Shown: positions 1-8,802 of the stretch, piece by piece
How positions within the stretch are numbered: the stretch's first letter is position 1
How the letters are laid out: each line of letters opens with the position of its first letter
NCBI GenBank assembly: GCA_021799445.1
Contig: JAJZAM010000006.1
Span: forward strand, 1 to 42,454
Reading direction: 5' to 3'
From: Actinomycetes bacterium
GTDB lineage: Bacteria > Actinomycetota > Acidimicrobiia > Acidimicrobiales > Palsa-688
DNA length: 42,454 bases
The notes under the pieces: generated by a model
What the model was told of the DNA's origin: nothing
Databases searched by the model: none
What the model saw: only the letters and a program-made list of their open reading frames with translations
Made by a program: the position numbers and the translations under genes

Positions 1-1
1 C

Positions 2-766
2 GTGGGGGGGTTGCTCTACTACGACGGGGCGAACCTGAACGCGATACTCGGGGTGACACGCCCAGGTGATATGGGTTTCGACATCGTTCACATGAACCTT
101 CACAAGACTTTCGCCGTGCCCCACGGCGGTGGCGGTCCCGGCGCCGGCCCGGTGGCGGTGTCGGAGCGTCTCGCGGCGTTCCTGCCCGGTCCGCTGCCAC
201 GCCGATCTGACAACGGCAGCTTCGAGTGGTACACCCCGGCGAGCTCGGTTGGCAGAGTGCACGCCTGGCACGGCAACGCCCTCGCCTTGGCACGGGCGTG
301 GACGTACGTCTTGCTAAACGGTGGGGACGGACTGCGGAGCGTGGCCCAGGCGGCGGTGCTCAACTCGAACTGGCTCCGCCAGCGCCTGAGAGGCTCCTAC
401 GACATCCCCTTCGACCGGCCTGCGATGCACGAGTTCGTGGCTTCCACGGCGACCCTGAAGAAGTCGAACGGACTTCGTGCGCTCGACGTCGCCAAGCGAA
501 TGTTAGAGGAGGGCTTCCATGCTCCTACGGTGTACTTCCCGTTGGTCGTCGAGGAGGCGTTGATGATCGAGCCCACGGAGACCGAAAGCCTCGAAACGCT
601 TTCAGCCTTGGCCGACTCTCTGATTTCTATCGCCACCGAACCGCCTGGCGAGGCTGCCCTCGCCCCGCGTTCGACGCCGGTCGGGAGGGTGGACGAGGCT
701 CTCGCCGCCAGGCGCCTGCAGGCCACTTGGGACGCGGTGCTCGCCGACGAGAGGCGAACGGGGTAG
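2..766 (+). CDS. gcvPB: Glycine dehydrogenase (decarboxylating) subunit 2, C-terminal part
   Basis: This is the C-terminal 254 residues of the PLP-dependent P-protein subunit 2 of the glycine cleavage system, which decarboxylates glycine and passes the aminomethyl group to the lipoyl H-protein. The fragment begins in the large PLP-binding domain. The motif HMNLHKTF followed by a run of glycines (HGGGGPG, about residues 31-45) holds the lysine that forms the Schiff base with PLP. The C-terminal small domain follows, including the FVASTATLKKSNGLRALDVAK stretch typical of the family in a form split here by no gap. The reading frame is open to the left edge, so the apparent first codon is probably internal and the 5' part lies outside the window. 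It ends 6 bp before a convergent prepilin gene. The last 73 bp, coding for the extreme C-terminus, are duplicated near 19.8 kb. Confidence 0.93.
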   Translation: MGGLLYYDGANLNAILGVTRPGDMGFDIVHMNLHKTFAVPHGGGGPGAGPVAVSERLAAFLPGPLPRRSDNGSFEWYTPASSVGRVHAWHGNALALARAWTYVLLNGGDGLRSVAQAAVLNSNWLRQRLRGSYDIPFDRPAMHEFVASTATLKKSNGLRALDVAKRMLEEGFHAPTVYFPLVVEEALMIEPTETESLETLSALADSLISIATEPPGEAALAPRSTPVGRVDEALAARRLQATWDAVLADERRTG

Positions 767-767
767 G
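695..767 (+). repeat. 73-bp repeat, copy 1 (gcvPB 3' end)
   Basis: This stretch, covering the last codons and stop of gcvPB, recurs at 19773-19845 with a single difference (C at 742, T at 19820). Both copies are read in the same translational frame and encode the same C-terminal peptide (EALAARRLQATWDAV...). Confidence 0.95.
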
Positions 768-772
768 CGGCC

Positions 773-2557
773 TCAGCTTTCGTAGGTGTTAGCGATGTTG
801 GAAGCTCCGTAGTCGGGCGGGGCGTTCCACTTCTGGGTGAGGTTCCCGTCGCAAGCGGCGACCTGCAGCATCGTCCAGCTTGCACCTGATCCCGGGGTGT
901 CCGAAGGGTACACGATCCCGTAAGCGTCGTTAGCTTGCAGACAGTAGCCGCGGTAGTCCTGGTAAGTGTAGATGATCGACGAGCCACCCGTCGAGCCGTT
1001 GGAGGTCCAGATCTGCGCAGAGTTGCCGACCAGAGCGGCCTGCCCTTGGCTTGCGAGGTTGGAGATTAGCGTCGAGCAGTTCTGCACTGTGACGGCGGTG
1101 GCACCAGCCGACGGGTAGACGATCGGGTACCCACCCAACGGTTTGTCGGCGGGATCAGTCGCAGGGTCGCTGGCGGTCGTCAGGCAATAGGGTGTTACCC
1201 CGCCGGGCGGGGCTAGGGGATTGGACGGACAACCGGTGCTGGCGTTCTGGGGGGTGTATAGAAGTACGGCGTTGGCCGGCTCGCCGTAAGCGCTTAGCGG
1301 CACGGTGCACCACCTCTGGTTCCAGATCGGATATGCGGAGGTGTCAGGAAACTGCTTGCAGGTGTAGTCGATGAGAGCACCGAAGTTGACGTCCTGGTTG
1401 GTGACGTCGATGCAGCGGCCGAACTCAGCGTAGTTGACCAGCTGATCTGTGGGGCCGATAGTCCCTGGGACCGGGTTCGAACCGCCAGCACCGACTGTCG
1501 CCTGCATGGTCCACGTCTGGTCGGTAGCGAAGCCACCTTGTCCGCAGTTATTGCCGATGTAGGTCGCCGACCCATTCGGGTTGTAATTGGCGGGACTGTT
1601 GGACGGTATCGAGTTGTCAAGGCACCAGCCGTTGGGACCACCCGAGGAGTTGACGCCTTCGATAGCGTCGGAGTCGTTGACACCCCACTGCTGGGACAGT
1701 GGGGCCGGTGACACGCAGGGCGCAACGTAGACGGTGGTGCTCGAAGGGCTCGTCGCGGTTGTGGACCCGCTCTGGCCCGGGTCGACGAGGCAGTAGGCGA
1801 CGCCGCCGACGAAGGTTTGCAACGTGTAGTCCTGCTGGTAGGAGAAAACGAGCGATGGGCTCGGGTTCGAAGGGTTGCAACTCGACGACATGACCACTTC
1901 GTAGCCAGTGGAGAATGCCGGGCCCACCTGGACGCAGAATGTTTGGCCGGTGGCGTCCGGGTAGGTGTAGATCAGCCCTCCGGGGATGTTGGCATCTGTC
2001 GGGGACGAGAAGTCGTAGGTGGAGTTTTCAGTCCGTGTTATGCTGCCGGAGGCTGAAAGGTTGTCGCCTCCCACTGAAGTTATTAGCGCATCTTTAACGC
2101 TGAACGCAACGGTCGACGACGACGGCAGAGGGCCGGATCCTGTCACGCACGAAGCGGCCGGGATCGTGCCGGCCGCTGTCTGAAGCTGGTAGGAGATAGT
2201 CGCCTTGTAAGAGATCGTCTTGCCGTCCGAGCTGCTGGATGACACGGTCCCGTCGATGGGACCGCAAGGCAGGGCTGCGACGTCGCCGACCACGTGAGAG
2301 CCGGTGCCGGTGGTCGCCGAGCGGATAGCGGCTACTGCCGCTTGGACTCCGGCGAGGGCGCCTTGCAGGGCGTCGTTGCGCTGGTTGGATTGGGTCGCCT
2401 GGCCGAGACTGAAGAACGCCTGATTGGCGACGGAAGCGAGGACGATAGAGGCGATCATGAGCAGCGTTAGAGCCATGACAAGCGAACCGCGTTCGTCGTC
2501 GCGGCGTGCTAGGCGTTGGCAGTCGTATAGGCGGGTGGTCGAAGACGTTAGCGTCAT
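773..2557 (-). CDS. Prepilin-like (PilX-type) protein with ricin-B-like lectin region
   Basis: A protein of about 594 residues. Near the N-terminus a hydrophilic leader runs into ERGSLVMALTLLMIAS (about residues 20-40), which resembles the N-terminal helix of PilX/PulK-type minor pilins but lacks a textbook GFTLxE cleavage motif. The long C-terminal part is rich in Ser, Gly, Asn and Cys. It has repeated QxW-type motifs (QQW, QRW, QKW) with GxCID and YCLQ segments, as in ricin-B beta-trefoil lectins, so a carbohydrate-binding role outside the cell is likely. The ATG at 2557 is chosen because it overlaps the stop of the upstream prepilin gene by 4 bp (ATGA); a longer frame to 2779 would run deep into that gene. 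It is last in a three-gene prepilin operon and converges with gcvPB. Lectin assignment is from motifs only. Confidence 0.72.
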   Translation of the reverse strand: MTLTSSTTRLYDCQRLARRDDERGSLVMALTLLMIASIVLASVANQAFFSLGQATQSNQRNDALQGALAGVQAAVAAIRSATTGTGSHVVGDVAALPCGPIDGTVSSSSSDGKTISYKATISYQLQTAAGTIPAASCVTGSGPLPSSSTVAFSVKDALITSVGGDNLSASGSITRTENSTYDFSSPTDANIPGGLIYTYPDATGQTFCVQVGPAFSTGYEVVMSSSCNPSNPSPSLVFSYQQDYTLQTFVGGVAYCLVDPGQSGSTTATSPSSTTVYVAPCVSPAPLSQQWGVNDSDAIEGVNSSGGPNGWCLDNSIPSNSPANYNPNGSATYIGNNCGQGGFATDQTWTMQATVGAGGSNPVPGTIGPTDQLVNYAEFGRCIDVTNQDVNFGALIDYTCKQFPDTSAYPIWNQRWCTVPLSAYGEPANAVLLYTPQNASTGCPSNPLAPPGGVTPYCLTTASDPATDPADKPLGGYPIVYPSAGATAVTVQNCSTLISNLASQGQAALVGNSAQIWTSNGSTGGSSIIYTYQDYRGYCLQANDAYGIVYPSDTPGSGASWTMLQVAACDGNLTQKWNAPPDYGASNIANTYES

Positions 2558-3222
2558 GACAGGGGGCACGCCGAGGAGGTAGGAGGAGTAGCCGCAATCG
2601 AGTTGACGGCGGTGAAGGTGACCTGAGCGGTGGAAGAGACAGCCGGCGACGTGCCGGCGGAGGACGAAGCGAGCGACACGGTCACTTGTTGGCGGACAAT
2701 AGATCCGCTGGCAGCGTCGGGAACTGTGAAGACCGCCTCGGAAGGCGACGTCGACAGGCCCGAGCCGATGATCGACCATCCGCTAGCTCCTGACACGGAT
2801 CCCGTAGCGTTCCAAGTCCGCTGTTCGAGCAGTCCTTTGGCGGTGTCGTAGAGGAGCTCGGTGCACTGCGGGTGACCCAGCGTAGCGGTGGTGTATGTAG
2901 AGTAGAAGGTGAGAGCGTAGTCGCCGCTCGGAACGGACGAGGCGTCGCTCGGAGCTGACGAGCAGGGCCCTGCACTGGCGCTCGTCCAGCCGTAGGGACA
3001 GTCGATGGTCGCTGCGTAACGGACCTCTTTGTCCAAGGCTATGAAGGCGAGGCCAACTTGCGACGAAGTGCGATCCAAGGAGGCCGCCTCGTTCTGCTGT
3101 GTCATGACGTTTACCAACGACACGAGCACCATCACCGCTACCAGAGCCATGATCGCGGTAGTTACGAGGAGCTCTATGAGGGTGAAACCCTCCTCGGTTC
3201 GCGATTCGCTCACAGCGACCAT
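2554..3222 (-). CDS. Type IV prepilin-like protein (GFTLIE motif)
   Basis: A minor pilin of about 222 residues. The N-terminus carries the class III leader and cleavage site EEGFTLIELL (about residues 10-19) followed by a hydrophobic helix of about 20 residues (VTTAIMALVAVMVLVSLV). A prepilin peptidase would cut before the Phe, and the helix would pack into the pilus core. The remainder is a Ser/Thr/Ala-rich globular part with a Cys pair (CPYG...PCSS). The start is ambiguous. ATG at 3222 has a purine run too close to it. GTG at 3213 overlaps the previous stop as GTGA and has AAGG about 10 nt upstream, so it may be the true start. It sits between two other prepilin genes with overlapping ends, which suggests translational coupling. 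Confidence 0.82.
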   Translation of the reverse strand: MVAVSESRTEEGFTLIELLVTTAIMALVAVMVLVSLVNVMTQQNEAASLDRTSSQVGLAFIALDKEVRYAATIDCPYGWTSASAGPCSSAPSDASSVPSGDYALTFYSTYTTATLGHPQCTELLYDTAKGLLEQRTWNATGSVSGASGWSIIGSGLSTSPSEAVFTVPDAASGSIVRQQVTVSLASSSAGTSPAVSSTAQVTFTAVNSIAATPPTSSACPLS

Positions 3223-4532
3223 GCCTTGGTAGCGCCGTAGGCAGTCACGTTGGAGCTCCACGTGCTTTGCGAACCGGAAGCGTAAAGGGTGGCCACCTGT
3301 GAGCTCGACAACGCCGACGGGAAGAACGCCGCATCTGAAAGCGAACCTTGCAGGAACGCCTGGCCGGGGTGGTCTGGCCATCCGGAGGAGTTGTCCCAGC
3401 CGATGTTCCAGTAACCAGTATAAGGTTGGGAAGATGTAACAGACGAGTTGGAGGCCACTAGCGAACCGTCGACGTATAGGGCCATGCCCGAAGTGGTGCT
3501 GATCGACGCGACCGCTAGGTGCCAGTCTCCGCCGTCGAGGCTGTCGGGGCTATTGATCTCCACCGTATTGCCGGTGTAGACGCCGAACACGACGCGACCT
3601 TTGTTGTCCACCCAGAGCATCTTGTCCCAGCTGGTGCCACCCGACCCGGTGGCCGTGTCTGCGAAACCCATCAGCACCCCAGGGTTGGAAGTCTTGAACC
3701 ATATTGCTATCGTGAAACTGGTGTTAGAGGGTCCAGGCGAGCTGTTGAGCTCCGATCCATACGATCCCGAGTCGCCTGAGAAGTTGACCGAGCTCGAGGA
3801 AGGGGTGGAGTCGGCGAAAGGCCCGGAGTTCGCTTGGTCTGATGCCCCGTAGACACACATGGGGTCGCCCGCCGCTGCGCTGTCGGCTAACGCCGTAGCC
3901 CCCGGCGGGCATAGCGGTGTCGGCGCCGTCCCCGACGGGAGGACCTCGCTGAACTTCGGGTCGTTACCGGTGCTGATGAGGCTGGACGTGACGTAATCGC
4001 ACACGTTGCCGGCACAGACACCTTTGGCGGGCCACGACACGGCGACGACCGCCCGCACCATCGGAGCGGCCGAGCTGGTCGTAGTGCACGAGGCACCGGC
4101 CGCGGCCTGCTGAAGGTAGCAGACCCCCATGAAAGTCTGCGTGGTGAAGGTGTAATTGTCGATCACGGTAGTGGTCGACAATGGCACCGCCGGTGTGCCG
4201 GCGCTGACGTCGAACTGGTCGGTGTTGGCCAGGCTTACACCTGCCGGTAACGTGGCGGGCCCACCGGAGCTTCTGCCGTCTAGGAGTTGGCTCGGGTCTA
4301 TGGCTCGTGTGAAGTCGAGGGCGGTGTCGGCGAGGACGGACGCGACTTGGCGGATCCGCCCCTGGTTGCCTGCCTGGGTTCCGCTCGTAGCAGCGGAGAG
4401 GAACATCGGGAACAACAAGGCGAGTATCGCCACTGCGATAACGGTCTCTACCAGGGTGAAGCCACTGTCGCTGTCGGCCGCACCTTTACGTCTTCGACGC
4501 ATAGCGCGTTTCGCTATGTGGACCCAGCTCAC
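3210..4532 (-). CDS. Type IV prepilin-like protein with C-terminal LamG-like domain
   Basis: A 440-residue protein, first of the three prepilin genes. A basic leader of about 23 residues ends at DSGFTLVETVIAVAILAL, a classical prepilin peptidase site with a hydrophobic helix. After a Ser/Thr-rich middle with several cysteines, residues of about 245-430 look like a LamG/concanavalin-like jellyroll: FTIAIWFKTS, GRVVFGVY, DGGDWHLAVASI, GMALYVDGSLVAS and GSLSDAAFFPSALSSSQV are the usual strand signatures. LamG domains commonly bind glycans or other surface ligands, so this could be an adhesive pilus subunit. It lies 105 bp downstream of the response-regulator gene on the same strand, with no gene between, so it may have its own promoter or be co-transcribed. 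The modular pilin-plus-lectin design is unusual. Confidence 0.8.
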   Translation of the reverse strand: MSWVHIAKRAMRRRRKGAADSDSGFTLVETVIAVAILALLFPMFLSAATSGTQAGNQGRIRQVASVLADTALDFTRAIDPSQLLDGRSSGGPATLPAGVSLANTDQFDVSAGTPAVPLSTTTVIDNYTFTTQTFMGVCYLQQAAAGASCTTTSSAAPMVRAVVAVSWPAKGVCAGNVCDYVTSSLISTGNDPKFSEVLPSGTAPTPLCPPGATALADSAAAGDPMCVYGASDQANSGPFADSTPSSSSVNFSGDSGSYGSELNSSPGPSNTSFTIAIWFKTSNPGVLMGFADTATGSGGTSWDKMLWVDNKGRVVFGVYTGNTVEINSPDSLDGGDWHLAVASISTTSGMALYVDGSLVASNSSVTSSQPYTGYWNIGWDNSSGWPDHPGQAFLQGSLSDAAFFPSALSSSQVATLYASGSQSTWSSNVTAYGATKAWSL

Positions 4533-4637
4533 CGTGTAGCTGTCGGCAGGAGCGCCCGGGCCCTTAACTTGACCTCTTCTCGAACTATGAAGATTGCGAA
4601 GCAGGCCGAGTGCTCCGCCGCCGTGGCCGTTGGCCTT

Positions 4638-5351
4638 CTAGGTCAGAGGGTCCTGGGGTGGGGGAGTTACGAGCCGGTATCCGACCCCGCGGACGGTCTG
4701 GATTAGAGGTGTCATCCCCGGCAGGTCGATCTTGCGCCGGAGGTAACCTACGTACACGTCGACTACGTTGGAGCCTGGCTCGAAGCTGTAGCTCCACACG
4801 TTGTTTAGGATTTGGGATCGTGAGAGAACCTGGCCGGGATGTCTCATGAAGAGCTCCAGGAGTACCCACTCTCGCGGGGCGAGCTCGATTCGGCGACCGT
4901 TACGGCTAGCTACTTTTGTAAGCAAGTCGAGGCTGAGGTCTCCCACCCTCAAATCGGTTGCGGAGGGCTCTCCCGGCCTGCGGCAGACAGCCCGAATACG
5001 TGCTAAGAGCTCATCGAAGGCAAACGGTTTGGTCATGTAGTCGTTAGCACCAGAGTCGAGGCCTCTTATCTTGTCCTCTAGCTCGTCCCGGGCGCTCAAT
5101 ACGATCACGGGAGCGAGGAAACCGTGATTGCGGGCATCGCGCAGCAGGTCCACTCCGTCGCCGTCAGGGAGTCGGAGGTCGAGAAGGACGAGGTCGAAGC
5201 CCATAGAGGACGCTGCAAGCCAGTGTTCCGCCGCGGCCTTGGTCGGCGCGACCGTGACGGCGTGACCCTCGCAGCGGAGGCCTTTTTCTAGGAAGGACGC
5301 GATTCGGTCGTCGTCCTCGACGACAAGGACCTGCAACTCAAGCTCCTCCAA
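4638..5351 (-). CDS. OmpR/PhoB-family response regulator
   Basis: A 237-residue DNA-binding response regulator. The receiver domain covers about residues 7-120. It has the acidic pocket (VVEDDD), phospho-acceptor Asp58 in LLDLRLPDGDG, Ser86 in VLSAR and Lys108 in TKPF. The winged-helix effector domain (about 135-230) shows the usual APREWVLLELFMRHPGQVLSR and TVRGVGYRL signatures. The gene overlaps the 3' end of the histidine kinase gene by 14 bp, so the two form a two-component pair. The prepilin operon follows directly downstream and the glycan operon lies upstream on the same strand, so these are reasonable candidate targets (inference). Confidence 0.95.
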   Translation of the reverse strand: MEELELQVLVVEDDDRIASFLEKGLRCEGHAVTVAPTKAAAEHWLAASSMGFDLVLLDLRLPDGDGVDLLRDARNHGFLAPVIVLSARDELEDKIRGLDSGANDYMTKPFAFDELLARIRAVCRRPGEPSATDLRVGDLSLDLLTKVASRNGRRIELAPREWVLLELFMRHPGQVLSRSQILNNVWSYSFEPGSNVVDVYVGYLRRKIDLPGMTPLIQTVRGVGYRLVTPPPQDPLT

Positions 5352-6783
5352 CCTGGTTGTAACTCGGTGACCACGATGGATCGGGCAGCGGAACCGCTAG
5401 GACTGCGCGACAGCCACCTAAGGGCGAGTCGCCGATGTCGACGTACCCTCGATGTGCGCGCGCAACAGCTGCGACGATGGCCAACCCAATACCGGAACCT
5501 CCTGGGTGGCTCTGAGCTGTCCGGCCGAAGCGGTCGAGGATCGTGTGACGGACGTCCTTTGGAACACCGGGACCCGAGTCGTCCACGACCAGCTCGATGT
5601 AGCGTTCGTTGTTGCGCGACGCCAAGACAGCCGACAGCCGTATCGTGTCGGCCTGTGAGGTGGCCTTAGCAGCGTTGTCGACAAGATTGAGGAGAGCGCT
5701 CCTTAGTTTGTCGAGGTCGGCGACGATCACGATGTCTGGGATGTCTCCTACATCCCATCTTCGCGGCGCAAGTGCTCTCGCCACTTGGTCGACGTCGAGG
5801 ATCAAGGAGCGCACGTCTACTGGGCAAGCGTCCTTTAGGTCGCCTTCGATGGACCGTCCGAGCAGGAGGAGCCTCTCGATCATCCTGCGCATATGGTCGA
5901 GTTCGTCTATGACGGCGACGACGATCTCCTTGCGCGATAGCGGGTCTGCGAGATCGTCGTTGCTCATGACCTCCAAGTGACCTCTAGCGGCGGTGAGAGG
6001 CGTCCGCAGCTGGTGCGACACGGTCGCCATCATCTGCTTCTGGGCCTTCATAGTCGATTCGATCTTGTCGATCATCGCGTTGAACGTCGCTGTCATCTCG
6101 CCCACCTCGTCCCTGGAATCCTGGGCGTCCAGTCGCATGCCCAAGTCCCCTTCGAGCGCGATCCCGGCGGCCGTTCGAGTTAACCTGCGGACCGTGCCGA
6201 GGAGGCGACGTAACAGCAGGTAGACGCTGACGAACGCAGCGATCACGGCGATTGCACCTTCGGCGACGGCTAGCTCCACCGCCCGTCGCTGAACAGCCTG
6301 GAAGTTTACAAGGCTGCCGGTTGTGAAGAAGGTGCCGGCCGGCCGTCCGGCTACGTCGATCGGCACTGCGAGGACAAGCGTCGGGACGCCAGCAACCGTG
6401 ACCGTTCTCATCGTCGACTGCGAGGGAGCCGCCACGCTTAGCGACCGGACGACGGGCACGGACATGAGAGCAGCCACCCCTGGGGAGCCCAGCGTCGTGT
6501 GAAAGGCGGGAAGGGCGATCGCCAGTTGATCACCGCCTGTCTCGCCGTGGGAGGCAAGGAAGGCCCGAGCGAAAGCGGGAAGCCTTTGCGACGGGGGCCT
6601 TGTTGCGGCCGCTCGGTCGAAAGCCGCGACGTTTTCGAAAAGATCCCGCGTGATGGTCGCCCGATAGCGATTCGAGAACTCCAAGGTGAGCTGCAGCGCC
6701 ACGATCGCGAGCACTGACGCGACCACCAGCGCGTGAAAGCCAGCGAGCCTTCCTACCGTGCCGATGTGCGGCAGCCGACGCAA
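5338..6783 (-). CDS. HAMP-domain sensor histidine kinase
   Basis: A 481-residue membrane sensor kinase, partner of the overlapping OmpR-type regulator. A first membrane helix lies at about 13-33 and a second at about 168-192, enclosing an extracytoplasmic sensor segment of about 130 residues with no recognised domain. A HAMP linker follows, then the HisKA dimerisation domain with phospho-acceptor His257 in ATVSHQLRTPL. The HATPase domain shows the N box (LLNLVDNAAKAT), G1 (DDSGPGVP) and G2 (GGSGIGLAIV). It begins 8 bp downstream of the Ser/Thr-rich anchored protein gene, which suggests they share a transcript. The input signal cannot be inferred from sequence, but the location points to control of surface glycan or pili. 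Confidence 0.94.
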   Translation of the reverse strand: MRRLPHIGTVGRLAGFHALVVASVLAIVALQLTLEFSNRYRATITRDLFENVAAFDRAAATRPPSQRLPAFARAFLASHGETGGDQLAIALPAFHTTLGSPGVAALMSVPVVRSLSVAAPSQSTMRTVTVAGVPTLVLAVPIDVAGRPAGTFFTTGSLVNFQAVQRRAVELAVAEGAIAVIAAFVSVYLLLRRLLGTVRRLTRTAAGIALEGDLGMRLDAQDSRDEVGEMTATFNAMIDKIESTMKAQKQMMATVSHQLRTPLTAARGHLEVMSNDDLADPLSRKEIVVAVIDELDHMRRMIERLLLLGRSIEGDLKDACPVDVRSLILDVDQVARALAPRRWDVGDIPDIVIVADLDKLRSALLNLVDNAAKATSQADTIRLSAVLASRNNERYIELVVDDSGPGVPKDVRHTILDRFGRTAQSHPGGSGIGLAIVAAVARAHRGYVDIGDSPLGGCRAVLAVPLPDPSWSPSYNQVGGA

Positions 6784-6791
6784 CGAGGGCC

Positions 6792-7382
6792 TCAGTTGTC
6801 CCTCGATGATGTTGGAGGGACCGCAGTCGTCGAAGTCGACGACGAGTCTGGGGACGGCGACGTGGCATCGCCGGAAGAAGAGCTCGCCGGCATCCCAGAT
6901 GTAGTCGTCGTCGCAGGCTTCGCAGGAGCGACGCTGGTTGTCGGCGAACTTTCTTTGGTGGCCACCTCCACGACATCACGGGATGGCTGTACCACCAATG
7001 GCGACGACCCCATCCCGCTCGGATATGGTGCCACGGTCGCGGGCGGGGAGTGAGAGATCCCAGACGGTGTGACAGTTGACGTCGTGGTAGTCGCGTCCGG
7101 CGCGCCGGGTGCGGGGCCAGGCCACGAGTCCTTAGGAGGGGAACTTTGAGTCACGTTGGAGGCCTGGGATAGTCGCGAAGTCGAAGCTTGTTCTGACTGC
7201 GTGACGGCGGGAGACGACGCATCTATGGGTCCTGGTAGGGGCCTCGACGTGATCTTGAAGCTCGTGCCTGCGATGGCGGCGGCCGCAACTGCGAAGACCA
7301 GAAATCCGACGTAGAGCGCTGGAAGACCTCGTAGTGCCTTCGAGCTAGTCGTGAACGCTTTCAGCCAGTTCCACGTTGACAA
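6792..7382 (-). CDS. Membrane-anchored Ser/Thr/Pro-rich protein of unknown function
   Basis: A 196-residue protein with a short cytoplasmic N-terminus, one strong membrane helix (about residues 21-42, LYVGFLVFAVAAAAIAG) and a long external tail made almost entirely of Ser, Thr, Pro, Ala and Gly (for example DATTTTSTVTPSG). No enzymatic domain is visible. The tail is mucin-like and could be a stalk, a wall-spanning spacer or a substrate for O-glycosylation. It lies between the UDP-glucose dehydrogenase gene (16 bp upstream) and the histidine kinase gene (8 bp downstream), so it is probably part of the same operon and may act in glycan assembly or sensing. I do not recognise a named family. Confidence 0.7.
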   Translation of the reverse strand: MSTWNWLKAFTTSSKALRGLPALYVGFLVFAVAAAAIAGTSFKITSRPLPGPIDASSPAVTQSEQASTSRLSQASNVTQSSPPKDSWPGPAPGAPDATTTTSTVTPSGISHSPPATVAPYPSGMGSSPLVVQPSRDVVEVATKESSPTTSVAPAKPATTTTSGMPASSSSGDATSPSPDSSSTSTTAVPPTSSRDN

Positions 7383-7398
7383 GGACTTACTCCCTATT

Positions 7399-8802
7399 TC
7401 AGTAGACGGCGTCGGCCGGCATCCCGACCGTCCAACATAGCGGCGGCCACACTACCGGGTAGAAGGCGCTTGGCGTCCCGCGTCCCACACCGTAGACGGT
7501 CAAGCCTGCCTTACCCCATGAGACGAGGTTACATGCCCCTGCTGCGTCGAAGACGACGTCACCCGACATCATCTGGGCTACTTTCAGTGGGTCGAGGCTG
7601 CGGTACTGCTCGGAATCGACTCCGATCACGACAGCGTCGGCTCCGTCGATAACTTCGAACGACGACATCATACGTGTTACTCCTGCAGGTGTCGCGCTTC
7701 GAGGAACTAGTGGGTCGTGCGCGTAAACTTCGGCGCCGCCAGCTACGAGATCGTCGGCTATCTGCACGCTCGGGGAGTCTCGAAGGTCGTCTGTGCCTTC
7801 CTTGAAGGCGAGTCCGAGAAGGCCTATTCGCTTCCCGCTCAGGGTCCCGAGCGCTTTCCCAAGGCGAGCGGAGATGCTATTGCGGGCGTGAAAGTTTTGT
7901 TCTTGAGCCGCCGAGGCGAGCGAGGTTCGAACTCCCGCTGACCTTCCCAAAGCTATGAATCCCGACACATCCTTGGGCAGGCACGAACCTCCGTAGCCTG
8001 GGCCGGGATTTAGGAACTGCCTGCCTATCCTGGCGTCTGCGCCGACTCCGTCGAGCACGTCAAAGGCGTCCGTGCCGAGCGCGTCGCATAGCTGCGCGAC
8101 TTCGTTAGCGAAAGAAATCTTTATAGCGAGGAACGTGTTTGCAGCGTACTTGACGAGCTCGGCCCCCCGTCGGTCGCATCTGACTACCGGGCTGGCTGGA
8201 GGGTAGAGACTCGCTACGAGGTCAGCGACCTCAGGGTCGCTCGCACCGACTACGACACGGTCGGGGCTGAGGAAGTCCTCCACGGCACGCGACTCGCGAA
8301 GGAACTCGGGGCTCGACGCGACCCTGATAGACACGCCTGGCCTGGCTTCCTCCGCGCAGATGAGCTCGATCGCCTCGCACGAACCCGGCGGAACCGTGCT
8401 CTTGACCACCACGACCAGGCTCTGTGTGGCGGCCCGGCCGACCTGGCGGGCGGCCTCTGCAAGCTGCGTCAAGTCTGGCTGGCCGCTTGGTGACGGAGGA
8501 GTGCCTACACACAGCAGCACTATTTGAGCGTCTCCCAGACCGGAGGCGACATCTGCTGCCCAGCGCAGTCTGGTGTTGGCAACTTGTTCCGAGACGAGCT
8601 CACCAAGACCGGGCTCGTGGATCGGTATGCCTCCGCCTCTTAGGACCTCAAGGCGACCCGGGTTTGCCTCTACGCAGGTAACGCTATGGCCCAGGTGTGC
8701 TAGGCACGCCGCTGCGGTAAGGCCGACATAACCTGCGCCCACGACGCACACCCTCTGCGCCCTAGGGTGGGAGGTCCTGCCAGCTGCCGACGAGTCAGGC
8801 AC
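7399..8802 (-). CDS. UDP-glucose/UDP-sugar 6-dehydrogenase
   Basis: An NAD-dependent UDP-sugar dehydrogenase that oxidises a UDP-hexose at C6 to the uronate (UDP-glucose to UDP-glucuronate in the best-known members). The N-terminal Rossmann motif is VCVVGAGYVGLTAAACLAHL. The catalytic cysteine is in NPGPGYGGSCLPKDV (Cys274 from this start), and the C-terminal UDP-binding domain contains LGLAFKEGTDDLRDSPS. The start is uncertain. GTG at 8802 gives an 8-bp overlap with the ABC exporter gene and about 20 residues before the Rossmann strand, while the ATG at 8880 would overlap that gene by 86 bp and add an unusual leader. It supplies an acidic sugar donor for the glycosyltransferases upstream in the operon. 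UDP-ManNAc dehydrogenase activity is an alternative. Confidence 0.9.
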   Translation of the reverse strand: MPDSSAAGRTSHPRAQRVCVVGAGYVGLTAAACLAHLGHSVTCVEANPGRLEVLRGGGIPIHEPGLGELVSEQVANTRLRWAADVASGLGDAQIVLLCVGTPPSPSGQPDLTQLAEAARQVGRAATQSLVVVVKSTVPPGSCEAIELICAEEARPGVSIRVASSPEFLRESRAVEDFLSPDRVVVGASDPEVADLVASLYPPASPVVRCDRRGAELVKYAANTFLAIKISFANEVAQLCDALGTDAFDVLDGVGADARIGRQFLNPGPGYGGSCLPKDVSGFIALGRSAGVRTSLASAAQEQNFHARNSISARLGKALGTLSGKRIGLLGLAFKEGTDDLRDSPSVQIADDLVAGGAEVYAHDPLVPRSATPAGVTRMMSSFEVIDGADAVVIGVDSEQYRSLDPLKVAQMMSGDVVFDAAGACNLVSWGKAGLTVYGVGRGTPSAFYPVVWPPLCWTVGMPADAVY

